7,111 nt of DNA from positions 1 to 7,111 of the forward strand of contig JAASSH010000104.1 in NCBI GenBank assembly GCA_021767985.1, given 5' to 3'. Source of the DNA: Gammaproteobacteria bacterium. GTDB lineage: Bacteria; Pseudomonadota; Gammaproteobacteria; GCA-001735895. Positions 1-6,294 of the stretch are shown piece by piece; the stretch's first letter is position 1, and the number at the start of each line of letters is the position of its first letter. A model generated the notes under the pieces. It ran no database searches. It was not told the origin of the DNA and saw only the letters and a list, made by a program, of their open reading frames with translations. Made by a program: the position numbers and the translations under genes.

Positions 1-477
1 GCTCATATCCTGCCCCACTTTCTCCGCGGCGTCACCGAGGATGATAATGCGCCCGCCGTACATCATGTAGCCGGCCATAAAGGCCGCGTTACCACCACAG
101 CACAAAGTACCGGCCTTCATGACCTGGCCGGCGCGGCTGCCCATGTTACCGCGCACGACGATTTCGGCGCCGCGAATCGCAACCCCGGCGATGGCGCCGG
201 CATTGCCGCCGACAACGACCGACCCCTGGTAGATGTTGTCGCCTACCGCCCAGCCGGCGTTGTGTTCGACCTCGTAGTGCGCGCCGTCGGACAGACCGCC
301 GCAGAAGTAACCCGCGGAACCCTTGATCCGCACCGTTATGGGGTCGACCAGGCCGACACCGATGTTATGGCGCGCATCGGGATTGATAATTTCCACATCC
401 TGACCGTCACGCGCCCAGTCGCGAATCTGCTGGTTGGCATCGGTGATGCTGGTGTGGCTTAAATCGATCGTGACCAT
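1..477 (-). CDS. glxC: GlxC-like GXGXG-domain protein (glutamate synthase alpha C-terminal type; probable N-methylglutamate synthase subunit B), partial
   Basis: The first 159 codons of a minus-strand gene whose 3' end lies beyond the left edge. The protein begins MVTIDLSHTSITDANQQIRD and then shows the right-handed beta-helix pattern of the GXGXG domain found at the C terminus of the glutamate synthase large subunit: repeated glycine-rich turns such as GGNAGAIAG (about residues 89-97), RGNMGSRAG and GGNAAFMAG. This domain is structural and in glutamate synthase links the amidotransferase and synthase sites; as a separate protein it occurs as GlxC, or as MgsB of N-methylglutamate synthase. 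The ATG lies inside the end of glxB, overlapping it by 19 bases in another frame, which suggests one operon with translational coupling. A weak GGGAAC precedes the start. The synthase (GlxD/MgsC) subunit would be expected next, outside the window. The family call is firm; the choice between N-methylglutamate synthase and another GlxBCD enzyme is inference from the nearby tmm. Confidence 0.9.
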   Translation of the reverse strand, partial: MVTIDLSHTSITDANQQIRDWARDGQDVEIINPDARHNIGVGLVDPITVRIKGSAGYFCGGLSDGAHYEVEHNAGWAVGDNIYQGSVVVGGNAGAIAGVAIRGAEIVVRGNMGSRAGQVMKAGTLCCGGNAAFMAGYMMYGGRIIILGDAAEKVGQDMS

Positions 478-1367
478 GTCTGATAGGTTCCCGGAGCGGG
501 TTCGGTTGAGTTGATGGATTGGCCTGGAAACAGGCGATTCAGGCTGACCTCCTCGGACGCAATCGCAATCATGTCGTCGGTTTCGTAGAGCACCATCGGT
601 TTGGCCGCCAGGTTATCCTTGGCGTAGCCGATTTCGTTCGGTGTCGAAACCAGGAACGAGAAGGTACCGTCCAGGTCCGCGATCGCGGTTTCCAGCACGC
701 TGTCGAGCGATGCACCCTGCTCTAACTTGTCAGCTAGGTACACCGCCACTAATTCGCTGTCGTTATCGGTATGGAAGGTAAAGCCGCGGCGCTCCAGCCG
801 GCGGCGCATTTTCCAGTAGTTGGTGATCTGGCCGTTATGCACGATCGCGATGTCTTCGAAACCGGTAGCCCAGAACGGGTGCGCTGCCTCGGGGCGAACC
901 GCAGACTCGGTGGCGAGCCGCACGTGACCGATACCATGCGTACCCCTGACCTCGCCGACGTGATAAAGATCGTCGAGTTCGTGCGCGGTGCCGTCGTCCT
1001 TGATGATATCGAGCGTATGCCCGACTGAAACCAGCTTGGCGTGTTCCTCGATGTCCTTGGTGAAAGCCAGCAGGTCACCATCGAAATTGACCGAGATCTG
1101 GTAGGAGCAGCCCACGGAGAGCTCGGATTCGATGGTCGCGTCGTGGCGCTCGAGCAGGGTCGCGATACCGTCGATTGCGTCCTGGCGGGCCTTTGCGTCG
1201 GTCGGCACGATAAACCGCAGCTGCAGTAAATCCTGGTCCTCGCCGTAGAGCGCGAAGCCGGTACTGTCGGGTCCTCGATGCTGGCAGCCGTCGAGCATTT
1301 CGATCAGCGTTTTACCGATTTCGTGATCACCCGCCTGCTTGTATAAAACACCTGCAATTCCGCACAT
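459..1367 (-). CDS. glxB: GlxB-like class II glutamine amidotransferase (probable N-methylglutamate synthase subunit A)
   Basis: A complete 302-residue Ntn-type (class II) glutamine amidotransferase. It starts MCGIAGVLYK, so Cys2 becomes the N-terminal nucleophile after Met removal. Other family landmarks are HRGPDS (30-35), GIGHVRLAT (145-153, with Arg149), HPF (163-165), HNGQITN (177-183) and TDNDSE (200-205, with Asp201). These form the glutamine-binding and oxyanion-hole set, so glutaminase activity looks intact. There is no synthase or sugar-isomerase domain, unlike PurF, GlmS or GltB, which matches stand-alone GlxB/MgsA. A GGGAG Shine-Dalgarno (plus-strand 1376-1380) sits 8 bases before the ATG. 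It overlaps glxC by 19 bases, and a promoter and palindrome lie upstream. In N-methylglutamate synthase this subunit would work with the GXGXG and FMN subunits; direct use of methylamine rather than glutamine-derived ammonia is a property of that family and cannot be read from this sequence. Confidence 0.92.
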   Translation of the reverse strand: MCGIAGVLYKQAGDHEIGKTLIEMLDGCQHRGPDSTGFALYGEDQDLLQLRFIVPTDAKARQDAIDGIATLLERHDATIESELSVGCSYQISVNFDGDLLAFTKDIEEHAKLVSVGHTLDIIKDDGTAHELDDLYHVGEVRGTHGIGHVRLATESAVRPEAAHPFWATGFEDIAIVHNGQITNYWKMRRRLERRGFTFHTDNDSELVAVYLADKLEQGASLDSVLETAIADLDGTFSFLVSTPNEIGYAKDNLAAKPMVLYETDDMIAIASEEVSLNRLFPGQSINSTEPAPGTYQTWSRSI

Positions 1368-1403
1368 GTCGGTTACTCCCGCGAGAAAAATTTTAACCGC
1401 TCG

Positions 1404-1432
1404 AGCTTACTGAAGCCGATGGCAAAGGTCAA
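1404..1432 (-). promoter_or_regulatory. Candidate sigma70 promoter for glxBC
   Basis: On the minus strand a -35 hexamer TTGACC (plus 1427-1432, five of six consensus bases) is followed after exactly 17 bases by TAAGCT (plus 1404-1409, three of six). Transcription would start near 1397, about 30 bases before the glxB ATG. The good -35 and weak -10 fit a regulated promoter. An alternative -10, TAAAAT, lies slightly downstream but has no good -35. Predicted by eye only. Confidence 0.45.
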
Positions 1433-1441
1433 CTGAAATGA

Positions 1442-1470
1442 AATTTTGTTTCCTATGAGGAAACAAAATT
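1442..1470. promoter_or_regulatory. Perfect 13-bp-arm palindrome, probable operator of the XRE-cupin regulator
   Basis: The left arm AATTTTGTTTCCT (1442-1454) and right arm AGGAAACAAAATT (1458-1470) are exact reverse complements around a 3-base centre, ATG. The core reads TTTCC-N5-GGAAA. It lies in the gap between the regulator gene and glxB and runs into the regulator's stop codon (1469-1471). Its centre is about 59 bases before the predicted glxB start of transcription and its edge is 9 bases upstream of the -35. That position is typical of an activator site rather than simple promoter occlusion. Dimeric XRE regulators bind such dyads; that this regulator binds here is inference from adjacency. 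A transcript hairpin is possible, but there is no U-tract after the stem. Confidence 0.6.
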
Positions 1471-2101
1471 AGGTTGGAGAAGATTCGGAAATGATGATCG
1501 AAAGGTATCTGCAGGGCAGTTTCAGGATCTCGTCGGGTCCGTGAGAGGCCTCGGCATCGAAGAAAAGCGTATCGCCGGGCTCCAGCGTATAGGTTTTATT
1601 GGCGTGACGATAAGCCACCCTGCCCTCGAGCATGTAAATGAACTCCATGCCGGCGTGTTGAAACACAGGAAACACCTCGGATTCGTCATCGATCGTGATC
1701 AGGTAGGGTTCGATGCTGTAGGGCTTGCCGATAGTATGCCCGAGCAGCTGGTACTGGTGTCCGGCACCGGAACCGCGGCGCTCGATCGGCAGGCCTTCAC
1801 CGGCCTTGATGAAGGTGACGTCGCGCTGCTCCTCGTAACCGCGAAAAAACGACGTCACCGGTACCTGCAGTGCATTGGCCAGTGAAGTCAGCGTCGCCAG
1901 CGACGGCGAAGTCTGGCCGTTTTCGATTTTCGACAGCATGCCGGTCGACAAGCGCGCCTGCTTGGCCAGCGCCGCCACGGTCAGGTGCAGGCGCTTGCGC
2001 GACGCGCGCACCTGTTTGCCAATCGCTATCTCCAGTGCCTCGACGCTGGGTCGTTCCAGCTCGGCGGCCTGGTCATCGTCGGTTTCATTGGAATCGGCCA
2101 T
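1469..2101 (-). CDS. XRE-family transcriptional regulator with C-terminal cupin sensor domain
   Basis: A 210-residue DNA-binding regulator. Residues about 26-86 form a lambda-repressor-like helix-turn-helix, with the recognition region LSTGMLSKIENGQTSPSLAT (51-70) typical of the XRE family. Residues about 130-205 form a small cupin barrel (HAGMEFIYMLEGRVAYRHANK, then LEPGDTLFFDAEASHGP), where His149, Glu153 and His187 are plausible metal or ligand contacts. Proteins of this build (PuuR-like, about 180-210 residues) commonly control polyamine, amine or amino-acid genes in response to a small molecule. The ATG at 2101 was chosen because the frame continues 51 codons upstream into the kinase gene, but that extension is low-complexity-free, non-conserved-looking sequence and would overlap the divergent start. 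It is followed by a palindrome and by glxBC on the same strand, so local control of glxBC is likely. The effector is unknown. Confidence 0.9.
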   Translation of the reverse strand: MADSNETDDDQAAELERPSVEALEIAIGKQVRASRKRLHLTVAALAKQARLSTGMLSKIENGQTSPSLATLTSLANALQVPVTSFFRGYEEQRDVTFIKAGEGLPIERRGSGAGHQYQLLGHTIGKPYSIEPYLITIDDESEVFPVFQHAGMEFIYMLEGRVAYRHANKTYTLEPGDTLFFDAEASHGPDEILKLPCRYLSIIISESSPT

Positions 2102-2210
2102 CGCTTTGTTCTTTTTCGTAACAGGGCATATCAAACCGCAGCAAGCGACCGATTGCAACTTGGCGCGTGGCTGGTTATGGTTTGTGACTTCGTAGTGAAG
2201 TGTTTCGGTT
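2102..2210. promoter_or_regulatory. Divergent intergenic region between the XRE-cupin regulator and the two-component operon
   Basis: These 109 bases must hold promoters for both directions. For the plus strand, TTGCAA (2153-2158) and TATGGT (2176-2181) are spaced by 17 bases, each matching four of six consensus bases, with the kinase ATG about 30 bases downstream. TTGCAA is its own reverse complement and could serve as a -35 on the minus strand too, but no well-spaced minus-strand -10 was seen. A short hairpin, ACTTC/GAAGT (2187-2191 and 2197-2201), overlaps the weak kinase ribosome site. The full TTTCC-N5-GGAAA palindrome is absent; only a TTTGTT half-like stretch is present at 2105-2110. 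Confidence 0.35.
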
Positions 2211-3737
2211 ATGGCGCAGAATACGCAAACCCAGATGGAGAACCAATCGTCCAACGGCGATTTCTATCGCCTCGAAACCCTTCTGCAAAACCTGCCCGGC
2301 ATGGCATACCGCTGCCTCAACCTGAAGCACTGGCCGATGGATTTCGTCAGCGACGGTTGCTTCGATCTGTGCGGTTACCAGCGTCACGAAATCGAAAGTC
2401 AGCAAGTTTTATGGGGCGATTTCACCCACCCTGAAGATGTCGATTTCGTCGACCGCACGGTACATGCCGCCGCCGACAAGGGCGAACCCTTCGAGGTCGA
2501 GTACCGCATCATCGCCAAAAATGGCCAGGAAAAGTGGGTCTGGGAGCGTGGCCGCGTGGTCGACTACCGCGACGACGGCATCGCCATCCTGGAGGGTTTT
2601 ATCAACGATATCACGGACCGCAAGCTGGCCGAGTCGGCGCTGATTCGCGCCGAGGCCTACGCCCAGGCGATCGTCGAATCGGCGGTGGACGCGGTGATCA
2701 CGGTGGATGATCAGGGCAGCATCGAATCCTTCAACCAGGCCGCCAGCGCGATGTTCGGCTATCGTGCCGACGAGGTGCGCGGGCTGCACTGCCGGCGCCT
2801 TCTGGCACCGGAATACTTCCGTGAGTTCGACCGCTTCTTTCAGCGCCGTCGCGATCCTGCCGCGATTGCGGTGCAAAGCATCGAACTCGGCGGCAGCGAC
2901 AAACACGGCCGTGAATTTCCGATCGTACTGTCGATGCGCGAGGTCCGCGACGTCGACGAAAAAAAATTCGTCCTGTTGATTCGCGACCTCACTGAACAGC
3001 GTCGCGCTGAAAAAGAGGTTCGCGAGCAGCGCGATGTGCTCGCGCATGTCGACCGTCTCAATACGCTCGGCGAAATGGCCGCCGGCATCGCGCACGAAAT
3101 CAACCAGCCGTTGACCGCGATCTCGATGTACGCACAATCGAGTATTCGTTTTCTCAACAAGTCCGAACCGCAACTGAATCGACTGCAGGATGCACTGCAA
3201 AAACTCAGCCAGCAGGCCCACCGCGCCGGCGCCGTAATCGAACGCATGCAGGAAATGACGCGCCCGCACCAGAGCCACCAGGAAGTGATCGATGCCAACC
3301 GCATGTTGCGTGAAATTCATCAGCTCGGCGAAGTCGAGGCGCAGATTCGCAATTTCATTATCGTATTACGCCTCGACGACAACTTGCCCGCGGTCCTGTG
3401 CGACGCCATCCAGGTGCAGCAGGTTATCCTCAACCTGCTGCGCAACGGTATGGAATCGATGCGCGCCGATGGCTGCAGTCCAGGCAGCAAAATCGTTTTG
3501 CAGGCGCAAGTCGACAACGGCCGGCTGCGAATATCGATCATCGACTCCGGTCAGGGCATTTCACGCAAGCTCGCAAAGCAACTCTACCAGCCGTTCATGT
3601 CGACCAAGGAATCCGGTATGGGTCTCGGCCTGTCGATCAGCCGTTCGATCATCGCGGCCCATGGCGGACAACTCGAATTCATGAACAATAAGGTCGCGGG
3701 CACGACCTTTCACTTCAGCCTGGAAGTGTCGTCATGA
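2211..3737 (+). CDS. Soluble PAS-PAS sensor histidine kinase, FixL-like but lacking the haem histidine
   Basis: A 508-residue kinase with no transmembrane segment, so it is probably cytosolic. PAS 1 (about 20-135) has the PAS_3 pattern ending GFINDITDRK. PAS 2 (about 145-262) ends LLIRDLTEQ, as in FixL. A short coiled-coil leads to the H-box AGIAHEINQP with phospho-acceptor His295. The HATPase domain has the N-box NLLRNGMESM (Asn408, Asn412), G1 box DSGQG (445-449), F-box PFMSTKESG (461-469) and G2 box GMGLGLS (469-475). All catalytic motifs look intact. In FixL the PAS haem is held by a His before an Asp on the F helix; by eye alignment (LLAPEYFREFD) that position is Phe206, so haem oxygen sensing is unlikely. 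It overlaps its response regulator by four bases. Start chosen at the first ATG; an in-frame ATG at 2235 is possible. The signal is unknown. Confidence 0.92.
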   Translation: MAQNTQTQMENQSSNGDFYRLETLLQNLPGMAYRCLNLKHWPMDFVSDGCFDLCGYQRHEIESQQVLWGDFTHPEDVDFVDRTVHAAADKGEPFEVEYRIIAKNGQEKWVWERGRVVDYRDDGIAILEGFINDITDRKLAESALIRAEAYAQAIVESAVDAVITVDDQGSIESFNQAASAMFGYRADEVRGLHCRRLLAPEYFREFDRFFQRRRDPAAIAVQSIELGGSDKHGREFPIVLSMREVRDVDEKKFVLLIRDLTEQRRAEKEVREQRDVLAHVDRLNTLGEMAAGIAHEINQPLTAISMYAQSSIRFLNKSEPQLNRLQDALQKLSQQAHRAGAVIERMQEMTRPHQSHQEVIDANRMLREIHQLGEVEAQIRNFIIVLRLDDNLPAVLCDAIQVQQVILNLLRNGMESMRADGCSPGSKIVLQAQVDNGRLRISIIDSGQGISRKLAKQLYQPFMSTKESGMGLGLSISRSIIAAHGGQLEFMNNKVAGTTFHFSLEVSS

Positions 3738-4339
3738 GTGCAGACCAGCGGGTGTACGTCATCGACGACGACGAGGCGGTGCGCGATTCGATGGGTATGC
3801 TGCTGGAATCAGCCGATATCGACTACAGCTGTTTTGCCAGCGCCGACGAGTTTCTCGACGACCACGACGAAACACGCCGCGGCTGCCTCGTGCTCGATAT
3901 TCGCATGCCCGGCATGACAGGTCTCGAGCTGCAGAAATCGCTGGGCGCGACGGGTTCGACCCTGCCGATAATTTTTCTCACCGGACACGGAGACGTGCCG
4001 ATGGCTGTCGAGGCGATGCGCCAGGGCGCTTTCGACTTTCTGCGTAAACCGGTCAACGAAAACAATTTTATCGAACGCATTCAGCTCGCCCTCGACCAGG
4101 AGTCGGGAGATTGGCGCCAAAAAACCGATCGAGAACAGCTGTGCGAGCGTGTCGCATCGCTGACCGGGCGGGAAAGGGAAGTCTTCAAAATGGTCGCGGA
4201 GGGTATCGCTAACAAGGTCATCGCCAGCGAGCTCGGCATCAGCGAGCGCACGGTCGAGGTGCACCGCGCCCAGGTGATGAAAAAACTCGGCGCCAGGACG
4301 CTGGCCCAGCTGGTACGTATCCACATCGAGTCTGAATAG
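3734..4339 (+). CDS. FixJ-family response regulator (receiver plus LuxR-type helix-turn-helix)
   Basis: A complete 201-residue regulator, the usual FixJ length. The receiver domain (about 5-120) has the acidic triad DDD (11-13), phospho-acceptor Asp55 in VLDIRMPGMTGLEL, Thr83 in FLTGHGDVPMAV and Lys105 in LRKP. The output domain (about 137-198) begins LTGREREV and contains the LuxR-type recognition helix GISERTVEVHRAQVMKKL. Phosphorylation by the upstream kinase should allow dimerisation and DNA binding, normally to activate transcription. Its ATG overlaps the kinase TGA as ATGA, with GGAAG a few bases upstream, so the two are one translationally coupled unit. Targets cannot be read from the sequence; tmm, the next gene on the same strand 253 bases away, and the divergent amine genes are candidates. 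It is not called fixJ because the partner kinase lacks the haem ligand and no nitrogen-fixation or respiration genes are nearby. Confidence 0.94.
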   Translation: MSADQRVYVIDDDEAVRDSMGMLLESADIDYSCFASADEFLDDHDETRRGCLVLDIRMPGMTGLELQKSLGATGSTLPIIFLTGHGDVPMAVEAMRQGAFDFLRKPVNENNFIERIQLALDQESGDWRQKTDREQLCERVASLTGREREVFKMVAEGIANKVIASELGISERTVEVHRAQVMKKLGARTLAQLVRIHIESE

Positions 4340-4592
4340 ACCGCCATTGCGGCCTCCAGGCCGAGACGTCGGGCCGGGCTATCCATCCCACGAAATGCAT
4401 TATCTGCCACGGAAAGCCTTCAACTTTTCCGCTGACAGCATACGATAAATTAAATGGCTAGCGGATCAAGCCCTGTATGACGGGACTACGGGGAATCCAC
4501 AATAGGCAGCGCCCGCGAATTTTATTAGCCTTACCGTAAAAGAAATAAATCTCGATTGGTAATTCCATCAAAATCAACAAGTTGGAGGAAAA
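4340..4592 (+). promoter_or_regulatory. 253-base intergenic leader upstream of tmm
   Basis: No convincing gene was seen here. Just after the response regulator stop is a small GC hairpin, CGGCC-TCCA-GGCCG (4350-4363), without a T-tract, so at best a weak terminator. A dyad GGAAA-N10-TTTCC occurs at 4411-4430. The sequence becomes AT-rich from about 4440, as expected for a promoter and leader. One poor sigma70 candidate is TTCAAC (4419-4424), 16 bases, TACGAT (4441-4446); I do not trust it. The length leaves room for an activator-dependent promoter for tmm. Confidence 0.35.
4584..4588 (+). promoter_or_regulatory. Strong Shine-Dalgarno of tmm
   Basis: GGAGG lies four bases before the ATG at 4593. 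It is the best ribosome-binding site in the window and fixes the tmm start. It implies high translation once the message is made, unlike the weak sites before the regulators. Confidence 0.85.
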
Positions 4593-5939
4593 ATGAGCAA
4601 ACGTGTAGCAGTCATTGGCGCAGGCCCGAGCGGACTCGCGCAACTCAGGGCATTCCAGTCGGCGAAAGAAAAAGGCGCCGACATTCCCGATATCGTCTGT
4701 TTCGAAAAACAGCACGACTGGGGCGGCCTCTGGTTATACACCTGGCGTACCGGCCTCGACCAGTACGGTGAACCGGTGCATTGCAGCATGTACCGATACC
4801 TGTGGTCGAACGGGCCGAAAGAAGGCCTCGAATTCGCCGACTATGGTTTCGAAGAACACTTCGGCAAGCCGATCGCTTCCTATCCACCGCGCGCGGTACT
4901 GTTCGATTACATCGAGGGTCGCGTGAAGAAGGCCGGCGTGCGTCACTGGATTCGCTTCAACTCGCCGGTACAAAACGTGAGTTACGACGAAGGCGAAGGC
5001 ATGTTCCATGTCACCGTGCACGACAACGAAAAGGATGTTAGCTACACCGAGGAATTCGACCATGTCATCGTCGCCTCGGGTCACTTCTCAACGCCGAACG
5101 TGCCTGAGTTCCCGGGATTCTCGAGCTTTAACGGCCGCATCCTGCATGCGCACGATTTCCGCGACGCGATGGAATTCAAGGGCAAGGATATCCTCATCGT
5201 CGGCAGTTCCTACTCGGCCGAGGATATCGGTTCGCAGTGCTGGAAATACGGCGCCAAGTCGATCACGACCAGCTACCGCACCGCGCCGATGGGCTACAAG
5301 TGGCCGGACAACTGGGAAGAGAAACCGCTGCTAACCGAGGTCAACAACAACACCGTGACTTTTGGCGACGGCTCGCAGAAAAATATCGATGCGATCATTC
5401 TCTGCACCGGCTACCTGCATCACTTCCCGTTCATGGAAGAGAAACTTCGGCTCAAGACCGAGAATCGCCTCGCCCCGGCGGACCTGTACAAGACCGTGGT
5501 GTGGCAGCACAACCCCAAGCTGCTGTATCTCGGCATGCAGGACCAGTGGTATACCTTCAACATGTTCGATGCCCAGGCCTGGTACGCGCGCGACATTATC
5601 ATGGGCCGTATCGAACTGCCTTCGCAGGCCGAGATGCAGAAAGATATCGACGCGCTTCGCGCCGCCGAGGATGCACTCGAGGACGATTACGCCTGCATCG
5701 CCTTCCAGGGTGCCTATACCATGGAACTGATGGAAATGACGGATTACCCGCCGTTCGACTGTGCCGGCGCCAACGAGGCGTTCTACCAGTGGAAGAAGCA
5801 CAAGAAGGAAAACATCATGACGTTCCGCGATCACGGCTACAAGTCGGCGCTGACCGGCACCATGGCGCCGGCGCACCACACGCCGTGGAAAGATGCGCTC
5901 GACGATTCGCTGGAGTCATACTTGCAGACCGAGTCCTGA
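4593..5939 (+). CDS. tmm: Trimethylamine monooxygenase (bacterial flavin-containing monooxygenase, Tmm)
   Basis: A complete 448-residue FAD- and NADPH-dependent monooxygenase that oxidises trimethylamine to trimethylamine N-oxide in the cytosol; family members also accept other methylated amines and sulfides. The FAD Rossmann motif is GAGPSG (9-14), the FMO signature is around [11 protein letters not shown] (179-189), the NADPH motif is GSSYSAED (204-211) with Tyr207, and the CTGY motif is at 271-274. Long stretches match, from memory, the characterised Methylophaga enzyme: [26 protein letters not shown] (with Asn73), [24 protein letters not shown] and [12 protein letters not shown]. Such agreement separates Tmm from generic FMOs and Baeyer-Villiger enzymes. 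A strong GGAGG precedes it and an intrinsic terminator follows, so it is probably transcribed alone. Usual partners (Tdm demethylase, dimethylamine monooxygenase subunits, a TMAO or betaine-type transporter) are not in this window. Codon use is GC3-rich like the genes to its left. Confidence 0.96.
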   Translation: MSKRVAVIGAGPSGLAQLRAFQSAKEKGADIPDIVCFEKQHDWGGLWLYTWRTGLDQYGEPVHCSMYRYLWSNGPKEGLEFADYGFEEHFGKPIASYPPRAVLFDYIEGRVKKAGVRHWIRFNSPVQNVSYDEGEGMFHVTVHDNEKDVSYTEEFDHVIVASGHFSTPNVPEFPGFSSFNGRILHAHDFRDAMEFKGKDILIVGSSYSAEDIGSQCWKYGAKSITTSYRTAPMGYKWPDNWEEKPLLTEVNNNTVTFGDGSQKNIDAIILCTGYLHHFPFMEEKLRLKTENRLAPADLYKTVVWQHNPKLLYLGMQDQWYTFNMFDAQAWYARDIIMGRIELPSQAEMQKDIDALRAAEDALEDDYACIAFQGAYTMELMEMTDYPPFDCAGANEAFYQWKKHKKENIMTFRDHGYKSALTGTMAPAHHTPWKDALDDSLESYLQTES

Positions 5940-5978
5940 CGGGTTTTTAATACTCTCCCAAACCTTAGAGCATTTTGT

Positions 5979-6009
5979 AACGGGATTCCGGATGGAATCC
6001 CGTTTTTTT
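5979..6009 (+). terminator. Rho-independent terminator of tmm
   Basis: The arms ACGGGATTCC (5980-5989) and GGAATCCCGT (5994-6003) form a perfect 10-bp stem, extendable by one A-T pair, around the loop GGAT. Seven T residues follow at 6003-6009. It begins about 40 bases after the tmm stop, the classic position and structure of an intrinsic terminator. Confidence 0.93.
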
Positions 6010-6268
6010 GTCCTTAAATAAACCGGACCCTGGTCTGACAGCCACCCCTGAAAGCAGACGCCCGTGACCGAAGTCCAGGTTTCCGAAATCGGCCAACTTC
6101 GGACTCTCAATTCCTTGAGTGCTTCCGAACTTCTATGCCTCGAAAACATGGATTATCGGGGATCGCATGCTAATTTCTGGAAATGCGTACGCCACCTGAT
6201 TGTTTTACCTGTTTTAGGATTCGATTTAGTCGGTAAATTAATTCCGAATTTCCAGTATTATAAGGCTC
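6010..6268. other. Region between the tmm terminator and the cyclase gene
   Basis: This 259-base stretch holds no firmly supported gene. It contains the possible small ORF described separately and nested short dyads: CCGAAGT (6068-6074) with ACTTCGG (6096-6102), enclosing CCGA (6083-6086) and TCGG (6089-6092). These could fold in a leader transcript of the cyclase gene, but stems are only 7 and 4 bp and no T-tract follows. No clear sigma70 pair was found. Confidence 0.4.
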
Positions 6269-6294
6269 ATGCCCGGCAATTTCGTAAACCGTAA
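6064..6294 (+). CDS. Doubtful small ORF, 76 residues, GTG start
   Basis: I do not recognise this protein. It would start at a GTG with only a weak purine-rich stretch upstream, and read MTEVQVSEIGQLRTLNSLSA, later a hydrophobic patch LIVLPVLGFDLVGKLI (about 46-61), then a basic tail ending QFRKP. The patch is short and contains Asp and Lys, so it is not a convincing membrane helix. A shorter form of 48 residues could begin at the ATG at 6148. The ORF overlaps the first 26 bases of the cyclase gene in another frame, which could mean coupling. It may equally be a chance reading of leader or repeat DNA. Its third codon positions are less GC-rich than those of tmm, but so are those of the cyclase. 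Confidence 0.25.
   Translation: MTEVQVSEIGQLRTLNSLSASELLCLENMDYRGSHANFWKCVRHLIVLPVLGFDLVGKLIPNFQYYKAHARQFRKP

Noticed and set aside
1442..1470. The palindrome read as an intrinsic terminator for the XRE-cupin gene
   Set aside because: The stem is mostly A-T, no U-tract follows it on the minus strand, and it starts inside the stop codon. An operator explains it better.
2102..2254. N-terminal extension of the XRE-cupin regulator by 51 residues
   Set aside because: It would run into the divergent kinase gene, leave no promoter space, and adds Cys- and Trp-containing sequence unlike the family. The ATG at 2101 gives the normal length.
2409..3320. 303-residue open frame opposite the histidine kinase
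   Set aside because: The plus-strand frame has complete PAS, H-box and ATPase motifs. The antisense frame shows no domain and is a shadow of GC-rich codon structure.
2211..4339. Calling the two-component pair fixLJ, an oxygen sensor
   Set aside because: The haem histidine position appears to be Phe206 and no fix, nif or terminal oxidase genes are present in the window.
4350..4363. GC hairpin after the response regulator as a firm terminator
   Set aside because: The stem is only 5 bp and no T-tract follows, so it is mentioned only as weak.
4458..4715. Minus-strand 85-residue frame across the tmm start
   Set aside because: Half of it is antisense to the conserved FAD-binding region of tmm and it has no ribosome site or domain.
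5237..5950. Long plus-strand and minus-strand frames inside tmm (including 5331-5879 minus)
   Set aside because: They overlap strongly conserved Tmm sequence, lack recognisable motifs and ribosome sites, and are shadows.
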